This document shows positions 34,345 through 43,713 of a stretch of 49,453 nucleotides of DNA, piece after piece. How positions within the stretch are numbered: the stretch's first letter is position 1; each line of letters opens with the position of its first letter. Source of the DNA: CAYZJV01 sp964482325 (GTDB lineage: Bacteria > Spirochaetota > Spirochaetia > Sphaerochaetales > Sphaerochaetaceae); NCBI GenBank assembly GCA_964482325.1, contig CAYZXD010000017.1:1-49453 (forward strand), given 5' to 3'. A program made the translations under genes and the position numbers. Below the pieces are notes generated by a model. It did no database searches. It was not told the DNA's origin and saw only the letters and a list, made by a program, of their open reading frames with translations.

Positions 34345-37300
34345 TCACTGGATCCACGACTCATCACCTACCGACCGCAGGTAACACAATGCAGAATATA
34401 CCGGCAGAGCGTACAGACGTCTTGCAGCCTCACGATAGACAGCAAGCTGCAGCTCATGCAGTTTGGGGTTTTTCCAGCTGTCGGTCTTGAAATCGATAAT
34501 CCGCACACAATCGTGAAACAGCAGAAGCAGATCAATGGAACCCGAGAGTGTTACCGGAGCATGCTTTTCAGCAAACAGCGAATTGGTATCATAGCGCAGT
34601 AAAAATCGGACTTCACTTTCCATGGCAACCGGCTGCTGAGCATATAGTGAGCTGAGTAACTCAGAAGCAAGAAAGTTTTGCACTAAACGCAAAGCCGAAT
34701 CAGTAAGGAGATCGAGCTTTCTTTGTGACAACTGCATCCGCTGAATCACCATCGGTAGTTGTTCCAGAGCCTCCGATTCATTGACCGTTGCTTTCTGTTC
34801 TTTTACGGCATATTCAAGCAGTGCATGCACCCAAGTCCCAAACGGTGCACTGAGATCATATTCACTAAGAACAGGATCAGCATCGATAGCAGGAAGTATC
34901 AGTGGAGAGTCTTCTGATGGCTGCAGCTCCTCAATACCGATCATCGTAGCAAGTTGCGTAACTGCATACGTCTCAGGTTTTATACTGAAGGGCTCTTTTG
35001 GATGTTGGTACGCCTTGCCTATCATGGTGATTCGGTTCTGGATCTCCTGATGTGAAACAGAGGATCTGAGAACGCGTACTGGGGCATCTTCAATCTGCTT
35101 GATGCTGCAGACACGATCAAGATCACCCACTTCTCTGAGCATCGCCAGAAAGTTCTTTTGAGCCGCTTTTTCTCCCTGGTTTCGGGTGTTTTCACAACCG
35201 GTAAGCATCAGATGATTTTGGGCACGCGTCAGAGCCACATAGAAGAGCCGTTTCATCTCGGCGGTCTCCTGGGCAGCAAGCAGCTCCTTCTGGTGATCGT
35301 AAATCAGATTAGTAGTTGCACTTTTGCTCGAGGATACCGTATACGGATGCATATGGCGTGGCACGATCAGCGTAAGATCCTCATGCACAGAAGTATGCCA
35401 CAACGGCGTTGCCTGAGAGGCTGGAGAGCTTCCCATGCCGACGACAAAGACAATGGGAAACTCAAGTCCTTTGGATTTATGGATGGTCATCAGTTGCACA
35501 CCGTTGACCGAATCCCGAAGCGGTTCCACATCATTGAGTTTTTTATTCTGTCCCAGAAACGGTCGCACATAATCAAGAAATGCAGGGAGTCCTCCCCGTT
35601 GTATGTCAAATTGCACTGCCAGTTCATACAGAAAATCGAAGTGTTCAAGATACACCTGGTACAGCGGATGGCTCAGCAGATACGAACGATAGCCTCCTGC
35701 ATACCAGATATCGCTGACCAGTTGTGCAGGAGTTTCTGTCTGTGCCGATTTACCGAGATTGAGATACAAATTTCTGCAGGCTTCGTACTTAATTCGATCT
35801 TCTGGAGGCATATCAAGCTGTTCGACATCGAAGAACACCGAAGATTCCTGTGCATCCATGGCATCAAGCACCGTCATGATCACATCATCTGAAAGTCTGC
35901 ACAACGGACTACGAAGTACCGCAGTGAAAGCCATCCGATCCTGATTATGCAGTAACAGCTGCAGCATGCTGCATATATCATTTGCCGGAGCCTCAAGAAA
36001 GAGCGACTGCACTGCAGCAATCGTATAGGGAATCCCGGCAATACGAAGAGCCTTTTCATAATGAAGCTGATTGGAACTGGTTCTGAACAACAAGGCAATA
36101 TCCTGATATGATGGTCGTTTCACTTTCCCGCTGCCATCTGCAATGAGATACTTGTCCGAATGTACCATCTCGCTGATCTGTTGCGCGATAGCATAAGCTT
36201 CTGCTTCAACATTACTTACCAGTTCCTGCTCTTCCTGTTCCGCTGATTCCAGCGGTTTTACCGAAAGAGAGACATTCACCGAAATTCCCTCATTGGCATT
36301 ACGTGGAGCGAGATCTTCAAACTGTGCCTCATAGGGAGCAGCGGCTCCCTGCATTACACACCTGAATATCGTATTGAACACATCAATAAGCACCGGTTCG
36401 CTCCGGTAGTTGCGCCTAAGCGAAATGGTTTTCCCTCCTGCTAAGATAAGCTCGGTGCCAATTGTCTTGAACACCGTAACATCCGCACCGCGGAACCGAT
36501 AAATTGACTGCTTTTCATCGCCCACAAAAAAGAGCTTGTCGCACACGAGATTCCGAGATTCCGGAATGGTGTCACTGCACTGATCGGGAACTTCAGCAAG
36601 GAGGTATACCAGATCTTTCTGCAGCTGATTGGTATCCTGAAATTCGTCGACCATGATGTAGCGAAACTTCTGTTTGTAGTACCGCCGTACCGTACTGTTG
36701 CGCAGGAGAATATCGCGGGCCATGTGGGCGACATCACTGAAAGTAAGCAAACCGCGTTCCCGCTTAGTCTTGAGATACTGATCGCGCCAGATGGCAAGGA
36801 TCTCGTACAGGTGAGGAAGTGTATCCGCGTCAGCTAAGGCAGCACAGGTTTTCAGGGTATCGGGAAGGATCTCACGGATACAGGTAATCAGCTCGTTACA
36901 GGGCAGCACATGATCTTTTTTCCCTGTACACAGACGAAATGAGACCCGTTCGAGTATCTCAAGGGAGACGGTATAGGAGTCTTCCTGCAGAAGTGATGAA
37001 ACATGTTCCAACAGATAGCGGGCCGACTCCTGATTACCGATAAACTGCTTACCCTCGCCAACAAGTTCGGATAGCTGCTTCGCCGCATTAAGCAACCGCT
37101 GAATCAACTGCTGATAGTGCGAGCGGAACAGGTTGCCCAAGGCAAGAGCCTGCTGCGATGCATTGAATGTACTTGCCGGATGGAACTGCTGCTGCGCGAG
37201 CGAGACAAAACAATTCATCAGGTCCTCGGGTGCATACAGAGCGGCTAAAAACTTCAATCCGGCATGCTGAGCATACCGGGTGGTAAAGGGAAAGAAGATC

Positions 37301-37716
37301 TCCTGTGCCATCTGCTTGTTCGCATCTTCATCGGTGACATAATCGGGACCGATCCCATAGCGGGTCGGATCGGATGCAACAATGCGGCTGCAGAAGGCAT
37401 CAATGGTAGTGATGGTGGCATCTGAAAACCGATTAAGTTCTTCATGGATATCAGGATCATGCTGGAATTCACTGAGTTTCCGATGAATTCGTTCATGCAT
37501 CTCAGCTGCTGCAGCTCTACTGAACGTGAGGGTGAGAATTTCATCCACATGGGCACGTTGTTCGGCAACGAGGCGAAGGAACCGATAGGAAAGTACAGTG
37601 GTTTTCCCCGAACCGGCTCCAGCGGTGACCACACAATTGACATCAACATTGACAGCATGTTTCTGGTCAGGGTCAAGGGCATCGATAATCTCAGCGAAGG
37701 TCTGTGCATCAATCAT
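34345..37716 (-). CDS. addA: AddA-like ATP-dependent helicase/nuclease subunit
   Basis: An 1123-residue UvrD-family helicase fused to a C-terminal nuclease. Walker A is VTAGAGSGKTT near residue 30; motif II IMVDEFQDTNQLQ, motif III GDEKQSIYRFRGAD, LRRNYRSEP (IV), TIHKSKGLEFPIVFVVGMG (V) and VALTRAQNHLML (VI) follow. Residues about 1060-1110 form a RecB-family PD-(D/E)XK nuclease (GSIDLLLLF, then RIIDFKTDSW and LQLAVY). With AddB it should process double-strand breaks for RecA. Its ATG overlaps the addB stop by 4 bp. It is slightly shorter than B. subtilis AddA (about 1230). Confidence 0.93.
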   Translation of the reverse strand: MIDAQTFAEIIDALDPDQKHAVNVDVNCVVTAGAGSGKTTVLSYRFLRLVAEQRAHVDEILTLTFSRAAAAEMHERIHRKLSEFQHDPDIHEELNRFSDATITTIDAFCSRIVASDPTRYGIGPDYVTDEDANKQMAQEIFFPFTTRYAQHAGLKFLAALYAPEDLMNCFVSLAQQQFHPASTFNASQQALALGNLFRSHYQQLIQRLLNAAKQLSELVGEGKQFIGNQESARYLLEHVSSLLQEDSYTVSLEILERVSFRLCTGKKDHVLPCNELITCIREILPDTLKTCAALADADTLPHLYEILAIWRDQYLKTKRERGLLTFSDVAHMARDILLRNSTVRRYYKQKFRYIMVDEFQDTNQLQKDLVYLLAEVPDQCSDTIPESRNLVCDKLFFVGDEKQSIYRFRGADVTVFKTIGTELILAGGKTISLRRNYRSEPVLIDVFNTIFRCVMQGAAAPYEAQFEDLAPRNANEGISVNVSLSVKPLESAEQEEQELVSNVEAEAYAIAQQISEMVHSDKYLIADGSGKVKRPSYQDIALLFRTSSNQLHYEKALRIAGIPYTIAAVQSLFLEAPANDICSMLQLLLHNQDRMAFTAVLRSPLCRLSDDVIMTVLDAMDAQESSVFFDVEQLDMPPEDRIKYEACRNLYLNLGKSAQTETPAQLVSDIWYAGGYRSYLLSHPLYQVYLEHFDFLYELAVQFDIQRGGLPAFLDYVRPFLGQNKKLNDVEPLRDSVNGVQLMTIHKSKGLEFPIVFVVGMGSSPASQATPLWHTSVHEDLTLIVPRHMHPYTVSSSKSATTNLIYDHQKELLAAQETAEMKRLFYVALTRAQNHLMLTGCENTRNQGEKAAQKNFLAMLREVGDLDRVCSIKQIEDAPVRVLRSSVSHQEIQNRITMIGKAYQHPKEPFSIKPETYAVTQLATMIGIEELQPSEDSPLILPAIDADPVLSEYDLSAPFGTWVHALLEYAVKEQKATVNESEALEQLPMVIQRMQLSQRKLDLLTDSALRLVQNFLASELLSSLYAQQPVAMESEVRFLLRYDTNSLFAEKHAPVTLSGSIDLLLLFHDCVRIIDFKTDSWKNPKLHELQLAVYREAARRLYALPVYSALCYLRSVGDESWIQ

Positions 37717-40421
37717 ACAAGTGAGTACCTCCTGCGGCAGATCTGGCGGTAATCACAATGAACACACGGCTTCCCATTGGCAGCCACTCCATAGGTCCCC
37801 TCCTGAAGTGATAAAATCATGCGGTCGATCTGTTTCTCTGTGCATTGTATCAGCTGCTCACTCAACTCAAGCGAGTGTTCATCCCACACAAGTGAATATC
37901 TCCCTGTGGAGACGGTGAAGTATGCAGCGGCAGTCACCTGCTGCTGTCTTGCATCGCGAATCAATTTAGCATAAAGGGGAAGCTGGTATGACGGGAGAAG
38001 TTCACTGTCAGGGGTAAACTCTTTCTTTTTCGGTGTAAAGGACTTTTTATAATCAACTACGGCACAATAACGCTGCCCATCATCGGTTATTCGCTCAAGT
38101 ATCCGATCTATCCGTCCCTCGATCCGATACTGCTGATGGCTATCAGAATGATGCAGGGCAGCCTCAAACTGGGTGCTCCGGTAATCGGCAAACCACTTGG
38201 CCTCAGCTGTTACTATTGCACTAATCTTCGGTATATAGTACGAGCGGAGATACTGCATTGTGGTCTCACCCGGGGCTTGGGAACTTTGTGCATACCGATC
38301 GAATTCTGCTGTGGCTATCCGCTGCAGATGTTCCTGATACGATGCAAGAAGTTCCCTTTTGAAGGTTCCACTGGTCTGGGTTATATACCGGAAGAACTGT
38401 TCATACATGCGGTGGAAAACAATGCCGATCTGGCGATCATCCACCAGGGCAACTTCGTACTGAAGCGGTGCAAGGTGCAGCACATATCGTGCAATCCATT
38501 TCATGGGACAGCCGGCAAAGGCATCAAGTGCCGTTGGAGAAATGGGAAGTATCTGCTGTTCATCACAGATGCGATCCCAGAGTGACATTTGCCGTCTCTT
38601 CTCTGCGAAATCAAGACGGGGAGGAATGAAAGCTGTGTGCATCGCCTGATTGAACCAGTCACACTGAAACTGCATCGGCTGCCAGGAGTAAGGAACATCG
38701 GAACCCCAGGCAACCTGTTCTTCATATAAGGATCCTGCAGGACGATAGTCTGCAACAGTCACCTGATGATGATCGATAAACCAGGAGGGAACAAGATTGT
38801 TCGTCCCGCCGAAAGCCTGCTTGGCAGCAGAAAAACACACTTTTTCTGCCGAAGTCCGATACAGAGCAAGTAATGCGGCACTCTCATCCTGAACTTCGTC
38901 ATCATGGTAGACTGATTCAGTGAGCAGTGGGAATCGTATCGTCTGTTTCCGCGTCACCGCTTCGGTACACCCGATAATAAAGTGGTAACGACGGTACAGA
39001 CCGGCTGAAATCCGGTATGAATAGACAGGAATACCTCGCATCTGCCCATGCGGTATATAGGTCTGTCGACTGAGCAGCTGTACATAGAGGGAGAACAGGC
39101 CAGGCCAGGTCTTCTCTCCCATAGTTTCCAGATTTTTCGCAAGCTCATCAATCTGATCAAGACAGTATAACCAAATCTGACTGTTGAGAACCTCATGGGC
39201 ATCCGCATTCTCAGAACGTGGTGAAGCCCAGATAACTGGACCGAAAAGCAGTTCAGCCAGTGCAAGCAGAGCACGTCGCATCGTATCGATGGTATCAGCG
39301 TGAACAAGAGCGAGAAGTTGCTGCCGAAACTTTCTATACCAGGTGAGCACTTCCCCACTGAGCAGCGCGAGATACTGATCAGATGATACTGCTGTTGCAG
39401 ATCCCCGCAATACCGACTGTGCAGTTGATTGCATCACGACCTGTCGCAGCAGTGTTCGTTCGGCAAATGGGAACTGCGGATCAAGAAGAAATATTTTCAT
39501 GGTATCTAAGGCGAATTCATGAGTGACGAGATCGATAATCCGCTGCAAAAAAGCTCCCGGAGTATACTGTAACGGCGATTTTCCCTCTACAACTGACAGC
39601 GTAAGACCCGATAAGGCAGCTTCGTGTTCCAGATAGGGTTGCCAATGCGTACTGTCACCTACGGTGATCGCAATTTCTTCCGGACGGACACCGGTATCAA
39701 GTAATCGGGTAATTTCGTGCAACTGACTTCGCAATTCCATGATTTCATTGGAAAACCAGGTCAGTTGTGCATCATCCGCTCCATCCTCTGGTACGCTGCA
39801 GGTATCGATCCAGGAGGGAAACGGTTTCATCGCAGTAAATTCATCAAAACCACTACAGACTTCGGGGAAACAGATGAGCACCCGCTTGATAGCATGAGGA
39901 AGCATTACAGAGACAGGTTCGGGATGTAAAAACTGCGGTTCATAGAGATCATGATGACGCAGGAACTGCTGATAGGCAACTGAGAGACGTCCCGCATCAT
40001 TGCGATAAGACTCTGGAATACGGTGATAGGCATCGGGCCGATCGTTTGCCAGTTGTTTCAATTGATCGAGGGAGGGCAACAGGCGAACAAGAGACGGGGC
40101 AAGATTGAGGTTCTGCTCCGGGAAATCGGCATAATGGAACCACTGAAGATACTCATGCTCCTGTTCGAGAAACCGAAGAGCAAATAGGTGCCTGATGGTA
40201 CTGTTTATAGGACGTTCTTTTCGTGAGGGGAGAAAAAGTGCACGGAAGCGGTCCCATGCCATCACCTGAGTGAAACGAACAACTCCTGTATCTCCTTCCC
40301 GTACATAATCGGCTGCCCAGGACTGCGCAGCGGTTTCGGTAGGAAATACACACAAGGTATCACCTCGGCTGAGGGCTTCATACACAGTTTTTCTTACCAT
40401 GGCATACGACAGGTGATACAT
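37713..40421 (-). CDS. addB: AddB-like iron-sulfur nuclease subunit
   Basis: A 902-residue protein pairing with AddA. The C-terminal PD-(D/E)XK nuclease is clear (IEGRIDRIL, VVDYKKSFTPKK, YQLPLYAKL). Four cysteines, C638 in AGCPMKW and C886, C889, C895 in PCVHCDYRQIC, match the 4Fe-4S clasp of AddB. No Walker A is visible at the N terminus, as in RexB-like members, and the protein is shorter than B. subtilis AddB (about 1160). The frame extends to 40469, but that crosses the promoter palindrome; ATG 40421 is 7 bases from a -10 box and has no ribosome site, suggesting a leaderless start. Confidence 0.88.
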   Translation of the reverse strand: MYHLSYAMVRKTVYEALSRGDTLCVFPTETAAQSWAADYVREGDTGVVRFTQVMAWDRFRALFLPSRKERPINSTIRHLFALRFLEQEHEYLQWFHYADFPEQNLNLAPSLVRLLPSLDQLKQLANDRPDAYHRIPESYRNDAGRLSVAYQQFLRHHDLYEPQFLHPEPVSVMLPHAIKRVLICFPEVCSGFDEFTAMKPFPSWIDTCSVPEDGADDAQLTWFSNEIMELRSQLHEITRLLDTGVRPEEIAITVGDSTHWQPYLEHEAALSGLTLSVVEGKSPLQYTPGAFLQRIIDLVTHEFALDTMKIFLLDPQFPFAERTLLRQVVMQSTAQSVLRGSATAVSSDQYLALLSGEVLTWYRKFRQQLLALVHADTIDTMRRALLALAELLFGPVIWASPRSENADAHEVLNSQIWLYCLDQIDELAKNLETMGEKTWPGLFSLYVQLLSRQTYIPHGQMRGIPVYSYRISAGLYRRYHFIIGCTEAVTRKQTIRFPLLTESVYHDDEVQDESAALLALYRTSAEKVCFSAAKQAFGGTNNLVPSWFIDHHQVTVADYRPAGSLYEEQVAWGSDVPYSWQPMQFQCDWFNQAMHTAFIPPRLDFAEKRRQMSLWDRICDEQQILPISPTALDAFAGCPMKWIARYVLHLAPLQYEVALVDDRQIGIVFHRMYEQFFRYITQTSGTFKRELLASYQEHLQRIATAEFDRYAQSSQAPGETTMQYLRSYYIPKISAIVTAEAKWFADYRSTQFEAALHHSDSHQQYRIEGRIDRILERITDDGQRYCAVVDYKKSFTPKKKEFTPDSELLPSYQLPLYAKLIRDARQQQVTAAAYFTVSTGRYSLVWDEHSLELSEQLIQCTEKQIDRMILSLQEGTYGVAANGKPCVHCDYRQICRRRYSLV

Positions 40422-40428
40422 GCTGGCA

Positions 40429-40456
40429 AGTATACCATTAAAGGTGGTATACTCAA
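40429..40456. promoter_or_regulatory. Palindrome carrying overlapping divergent promoters (addB / CPBP gene)
   Basis: Inverted repeat AGTATACC (40429-40436), 9 bases, GGTATACT (40446-40453). Each arm supplies a TATACT -10 box, one per strand, each exactly 7 bases from an outward-facing ATG (addB at 40421, CPBP at 40461). For addB a -35 (TTGAGT, 40451-40456 on the complement) lies 16 bp upstream and overlaps the other gene's -10; the CPBP side has no good -35. The two promoters cannot be occupied together. Confidence 0.55.
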
Positions 40457-40460
40457 ACCC

Positions 40461-41348
40461 ATGGAACAACAGAGCCCATCAATACCTGATAATTCGGTCT
40501 CTTCACTCCTGTGGAAAAGAATTTCATTGATGACATGGATAACCTCTTTTATCGCTATCGAACTCATATGGACCTTTGGCGGTGGAGGTGCCACTTTTCT
40601 GTTTTATGAATTGACACGAAATCACTTATGGAGCAGCTCCACCTGGGTGGTCTACATGAACCAGCATGTCAATTTCATTGTGCTATTGGCACTGCTGCTG
40701 GTCTTTGTCGTGTATGTGCTGAGAACTACGGTAATACGGTTTGTGACCGATGCTCTTCGATTTCGATGGCGGCTGTTCTGGTTCTCTTTCCTTGTCTGGT
40801 TTATCGGTGTAGCAGTTGCTACTGCGGTGACAGCACTTATAGAACCGCAGGCAATCATGTTCAATCACACCAGTCGGGTATGGGAACGTCTGACGCTCAT
40901 GATTATTGCCCTGATACTCACTCCGGTGCAATGCATCGCAGAAGAACTGTTATTCAGGACAACTCTCTGGCGGATGCTGAATGGTCGATCACGAAAACTC
41001 TGGCTTCCTGCGGTGATTTCCGGCTTGGTATTTACCCTCGCTCATCTATCCAATACGGAAGTACAGTCAACCCAGTATGATCTCCTCATTCTTCTCTACT
41101 ACTTCCTTACCGGATTTCTGTTCATGGAGATGACCCGTATACACCGGGGAAGCGAGGCAGCCTTCGGTGCTCACTGCGCAAATAATCTCTTTCTTGTACT
41201 TGTGGTCAATTACGCCGGATCCTCTCTCCCCAGTGATCCTTGGTTGATCCAGCAGAACCCGGGGATTTTGCTCAACCTTGTCGTACTCATACTCTGCAGT
41301 ATCGTAATCATCTGGCAGGGAAAACATGAACGATTTCAGCTCGACTAG
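40461..41348 (+). CDS. CPBP family intramembrane metalloprotease
   Basis: A 295-residue polytopic membrane protein of the CPBP (CAAX protease/bacteriocin-processing) family. The catalytic motif EELLFR has E161, E162 and R166; the second motif is FTLAHLS, and AFGAHCANNLF carries the third conserved histidine/asparagine region. Six to eight membrane helices are predicted. Substrates are unknown; family members process prenylated proteins, peptides or regulators. The ATG at 40461 has AGGTGG 13 bases upstream, too far for a good ribosome site; a GTG at 40413 in frame is unlikely because it precedes the promoter. Divergent from addB. Confidence 0.85.
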   Translation: MEQQSPSIPDNSVSSLLWKRISLMTWITSFIAIELIWTFGGGGATFLFYELTRNHLWSSSTWVVYMNQHVNFIVLLALLLVFVVYVLRTTVIRFVTDALRFRWRLFWFSFLVWFIGVAVATAVTALIEPQAIMFNHTSRVWERLTLMIIALILTPVQCIAEELLFRTTLWRMLNGRSRKLWLPAVISGLVFTLAHLSNTEVQSTQYDLLILLYYFLTGFLFMEMTRIHRGSEAAFGAHCANNLFLVLVVNYAGSSLPSDPWLIQQNPGILLNLVVLILCSIVIIWQGKHERFQLD

Positions 41349-41364
41349 AGTTGTACCTGTAACG

Positions 41365-41394
41365 TTGCTGCCATTCAGCGGTTTACCAGATAAT
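41365..41394 (+). promoter_or_regulatory. Weak candidate promoter of the nuclease gene
   Basis: TTGCTG (41365-41370), 18 bp, GATAAT (41389-41394). The -10 is good and the -35 poor. AAGGTAGGT lies just upstream of the ATG at 41414. Confidence 0.35.
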
Positions 41395-41413
41395 ACACAT
41401 AAGGTAGGTACTC

Positions 41414-42433
41414 ATGGCTCGATCATCCCGCAAACATAAAAAGCGTAATCGCTTTCTGCTGTTACTTGTGCTCTTACTCGTTGCCTATGCCGTGCTCTGG
41501 TTTATCACTCCATCGGTGGATCAGTACTACGGTGATGGCGGGCAGGACGGGGTCATTGCATCCATGGAAATACCGTTGATTGAGGATGGGGATGTCGTGA
41601 CCGTGCATACCGGGTATGCTCTGGTATATGATGAGGAACATGAACAACCGAAGTGGGTTGCCTATCATCTGACCCGTGATGAGGTGTACGGCGTATATGA
41701 ACGGAAAGATAACTTCAGAGCCGATCCTTCGATCTTTTCCGGTTCAGCCGAACTGGAGGATTATCGCGGGAGTGGATATGACCGCGGTCATTTGATTCCG
41801 GCAGCTGATCAGAGTTGGTCGGAAGAGGCAATGAGCGATTCCTTTTTCATGAGTAACATGAGCCCGCAGGAACCTGCTTTCAATCGGGGAATCTGGGCTG
41901 CACTGGAAGCTGCAATCCGTACCGCTGCGGTCACCGAAGGATCTGTATATGTGGTAACCGGACCGGTTCTCACCGATGGACCGTATAAGAAAATCGGTGA
42001 ACAGGGAGTCTCAATACCAAAGTATTATTACAAGGCAATGCTTGATTATCAGGAACCTGATTACAAAGCGATCGGATTCCTCCTGCCCAACGAAGGGACG
42101 GATGCAGATCTTGAGAACTTCGCTACCTCAATTGATGAACTGGAGGAGCGTACCGGTATCGACTTCTTTCCACAACTTCCTGATGAAGAAGAAAATTCGC
42201 TGGAAAGTCACTACCGGGTATCCGATTGGAATCTGGAAGAATTCAGAGCTTCACAGGAACAGCGGGAAGCCTACGCACAGGATAGTACGTCAATTGCCGT
42301 TCCACAGAAAGAAGATACGACCGTTACAGCGGTTAAGCAGGTCATCGACCGGTTAATGGTACAGACCAAGCGGGAACTGCAGTCATTTGTCCGGTCTCTC
42401 GATATTCCCTTGCTTGATTCACTTTCTTTTTAG
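41414..42433 (+). CDS. Membrane-anchored DNA/RNA non-specific endonuclease
   Basis: A 339-residue protein of the NUC1/EndoG (beta-beta-alpha metal) family. A basic N terminus and one membrane segment (about residues 15-32) act as an anchor or signal, placing the nuclease outside the membrane. The catalytic motif DRGH spans residues 123-126 (H126 is the general base), followed by SNMSPQEPAFNRGIWAALE, which supplies the metal-binding Asn and Glu. The C-terminal 70 residues are extra. No immunity gene is next to it, so nutrient scavenging of extracellular nucleic acid is more likely than a toxin role. AAGGTAGGT precedes the ATG. Confidence 0.9.
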   Translation: MARSSRKHKKRNRFLLLLVLLLVAYAVLWFITPSVDQYYGDGGQDGVIASMEIPLIEDGDVVTVHTGYALVYDEEHEQPKWVAYHLTRDEVYGVYERKDNFRADPSIFSGSAELEDYRGSGYDRGHLIPAADQSWSEEAMSDSFFMSNMSPQEPAFNRGIWAALEAAIRTAAVTEGSVYVVTGPVLTDGPYKKIGEQGVSIPKYYYKAMLDYQEPDYKAIGFLLPNEGTDADLENFATSIDELEERTGIDFFPQLPDEEENSLESHYRVSDWNLEEFRASQEQREAYAQDSTSIAVPQKEDTTVTAVKQVIDRLMVQTKRELQSFVRSLDIPLLDSLSF

Positions 42434-42488
42434 CACTCTGGTGCTCCATTCTTTACCCGATCTTTACCGCAGGGTTCAAAAGGGGTGG

Positions 42489-42517
42489 TTGACTATCACG
42501 TGATATCGGGTGATATT
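42489..42517 (+). promoter_or_regulatory. FKBP lipoprotein promoter with a palindrome in the spacer
   Basis: TTGACT (42489-42494), 17 bp, GATATT (42512-42517). A perfect 12-bp palindrome TATCACGTGATA (42494-42505) lies between the two hexamers and overlaps the last base of the -35, a position where a bound repressor would block RNA polymerase. Confidence 0.5.
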
Positions 42518-42563
42518 TGAGTATTGTTGATAGCAAAGTCCAACAAATAAGGAGTTTTGATTC

Positions 42564-43658
42564 ATGAAGAAGTTATCGCTACTGGCAATACTGCTAATTG
42601 CCTCAATTGCACTTATCTCCTGTACCTCAACCACTGAGGACACTGCAGCACCGGCTACGGATGCCATAGTTGAAACCGCTGCTGTTGAACAAGTAGAAAC
42701 CACCGTAGTCTCTGAGCCCATCGAACAGCCGACAGTGACAGAAGAAGTTCCACAAACCGAAATCATTGATACATCGATTGAAATCACCCCGGACGATCCT
42801 GAAATTGAACAGAAATTCAGTTATGTATACGGTCACCTGCTTGGTGGTGGCATTGCCAGTCAGGACCTGCCCATTGTGGCAAAGGCATTCATCCAGGGAT
42901 CGGATGATTTCTATAATTACAGTGAACCGCTGATTGATGAACAGACTATAAATGAACTATTCGGTCAGTATCAGGCCTTCCTTGATGGCACGATTTCTGA
43001 GGCTGAGCTGGAAGCTACCGATCTCGGGCCGTTTGGCGATCTGACAACTTTTTATGAGATGTTCAGCTATGGATACGGCTATATCGTACAGTTCAACATT
43101 CAGAATCAGGGAATATTAGTCGAACAGGAAAATTTCAATAATGGCATTTCCGATGCCTTTGCAGAGGTCCCCCTTGCGTACACCGATGAGGAGATTGATG
43201 CTCTGTTCATGGCATATCAGGATAAGCTCATGGCAGAATACAACGCCATGGTTGCCGAATATGCTGCCCAGAATCTTGCTGATGCAGAGGCCTTCCTTGC
43301 AGAAAATGGTGAAAAAGAGGGCATCATGACCACCGAAAGCGGTCTACAGTATGAAATCATCACAGAAGGAACGGGATCTAGACCTTCCGAAACCGACACA
43401 GTCAAGCTTGATTATATGTTGACCTTCCTTGATGGTACTTCCGGTGACAACTCCTACAGCCGTGGAGAACCTGCAGTGTTTTCTATGGCAAATCTTATTC
43501 CAGGATTCGCTGAAGGACTCACCCTCATGTCGGAAGGGAGTCACTACCGATTCTTCGTCCACCCCGATATTGGATACGGGATGGAGGGAACTGAATCAAT
43601 CCCACCGAATACCCTGCTGATTTTTGATGTGGAGTTACATGAAATTGTAACGGAATAA
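42564..43658 (+). CDS. FKBP-type peptidyl-prolyl isomerase lipoprotein
   Basis: A 364-residue lipoprotein with lipobox LISC (C20) and an acidic, Thr-rich linker. Two FKBP_N-type helical modules follow: the first begins KFSYVYGHLLGGGIASQDL (about residue 90), the second FSYGYGYIVQFNIQNQGI (about 170); the usual Mip/FkpA architecture has one. A C-terminal FKBP domain starts ESGLQYEIITEGTGSRP and ends with a GYGMEGTESIPPNTLLIFDVELHEI strand. The active-site Phe-Asp pair is changed (GTSGDNSY where GTxFDSS is usual) and the floor Trp is Phe (IPGFAEG), so catalysis may be weak. It should fold envelope proteins. AAGGAG precedes the ATG; a terminator follows. Confidence 0.9.
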   Translation: MKKLSLLAILLIASIALISCTSTTEDTAAPATDAIVETAAVEQVETTVVSEPIEQPTVTEEVPQTEIIDTSIEITPDDPEIEQKFSYVYGHLLGGGIASQDLPIVAKAFIQGSDDFYNYSEPLIDEQTINELFGQYQAFLDGTISEAELEATDLGPFGDLTTFYEMFSYGYGYIVQFNIQNQGILVEQENFNNGISDAFAEVPLAYTDEEIDALFMAYQDKLMAEYNAMVAEYAAQNLADAEAFLAENGEKEGIMTTESGLQYEIITEGTGSRPSETDTVKLDYMLTFLDGTSGDNSYSRGEPAVFSMANLIPGFAEGLTLMSEGSHYRFFVHPDIGYGMEGTESIPPNTLLIFDVELHEIVTE

Positions 43659-43665
43659 ACCAAAC

Positions 43666-43704
43666 GGTGCAGAGGACGAATCCGGTCTTCTGCACCATTT
43701 TTTT
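43666..43704 (+). terminator. Rho-independent terminator between the FKBP gene and cysK
   Basis: A 12-bp stem (GGTGCAGAGGAC with GTCTTCTGCACC, one G-U pair; 43666-43677 and 43685-43696), 7-base loop, then A and seven Ts (43698-43704). The T-tract runs directly into GGAGG, the cysK ribosome site. Confidence 0.9.
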
Positions 43705-43713
43705 GGAGGTTGC

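Noticed and set aside
41414..42433. Nuclease considered as a secreted toxin or toxin-immunity pair
   Set aside because: No immunity gene, delivery domain or repeat is nearby; an N-terminal anchor fits a surface nuclease better.
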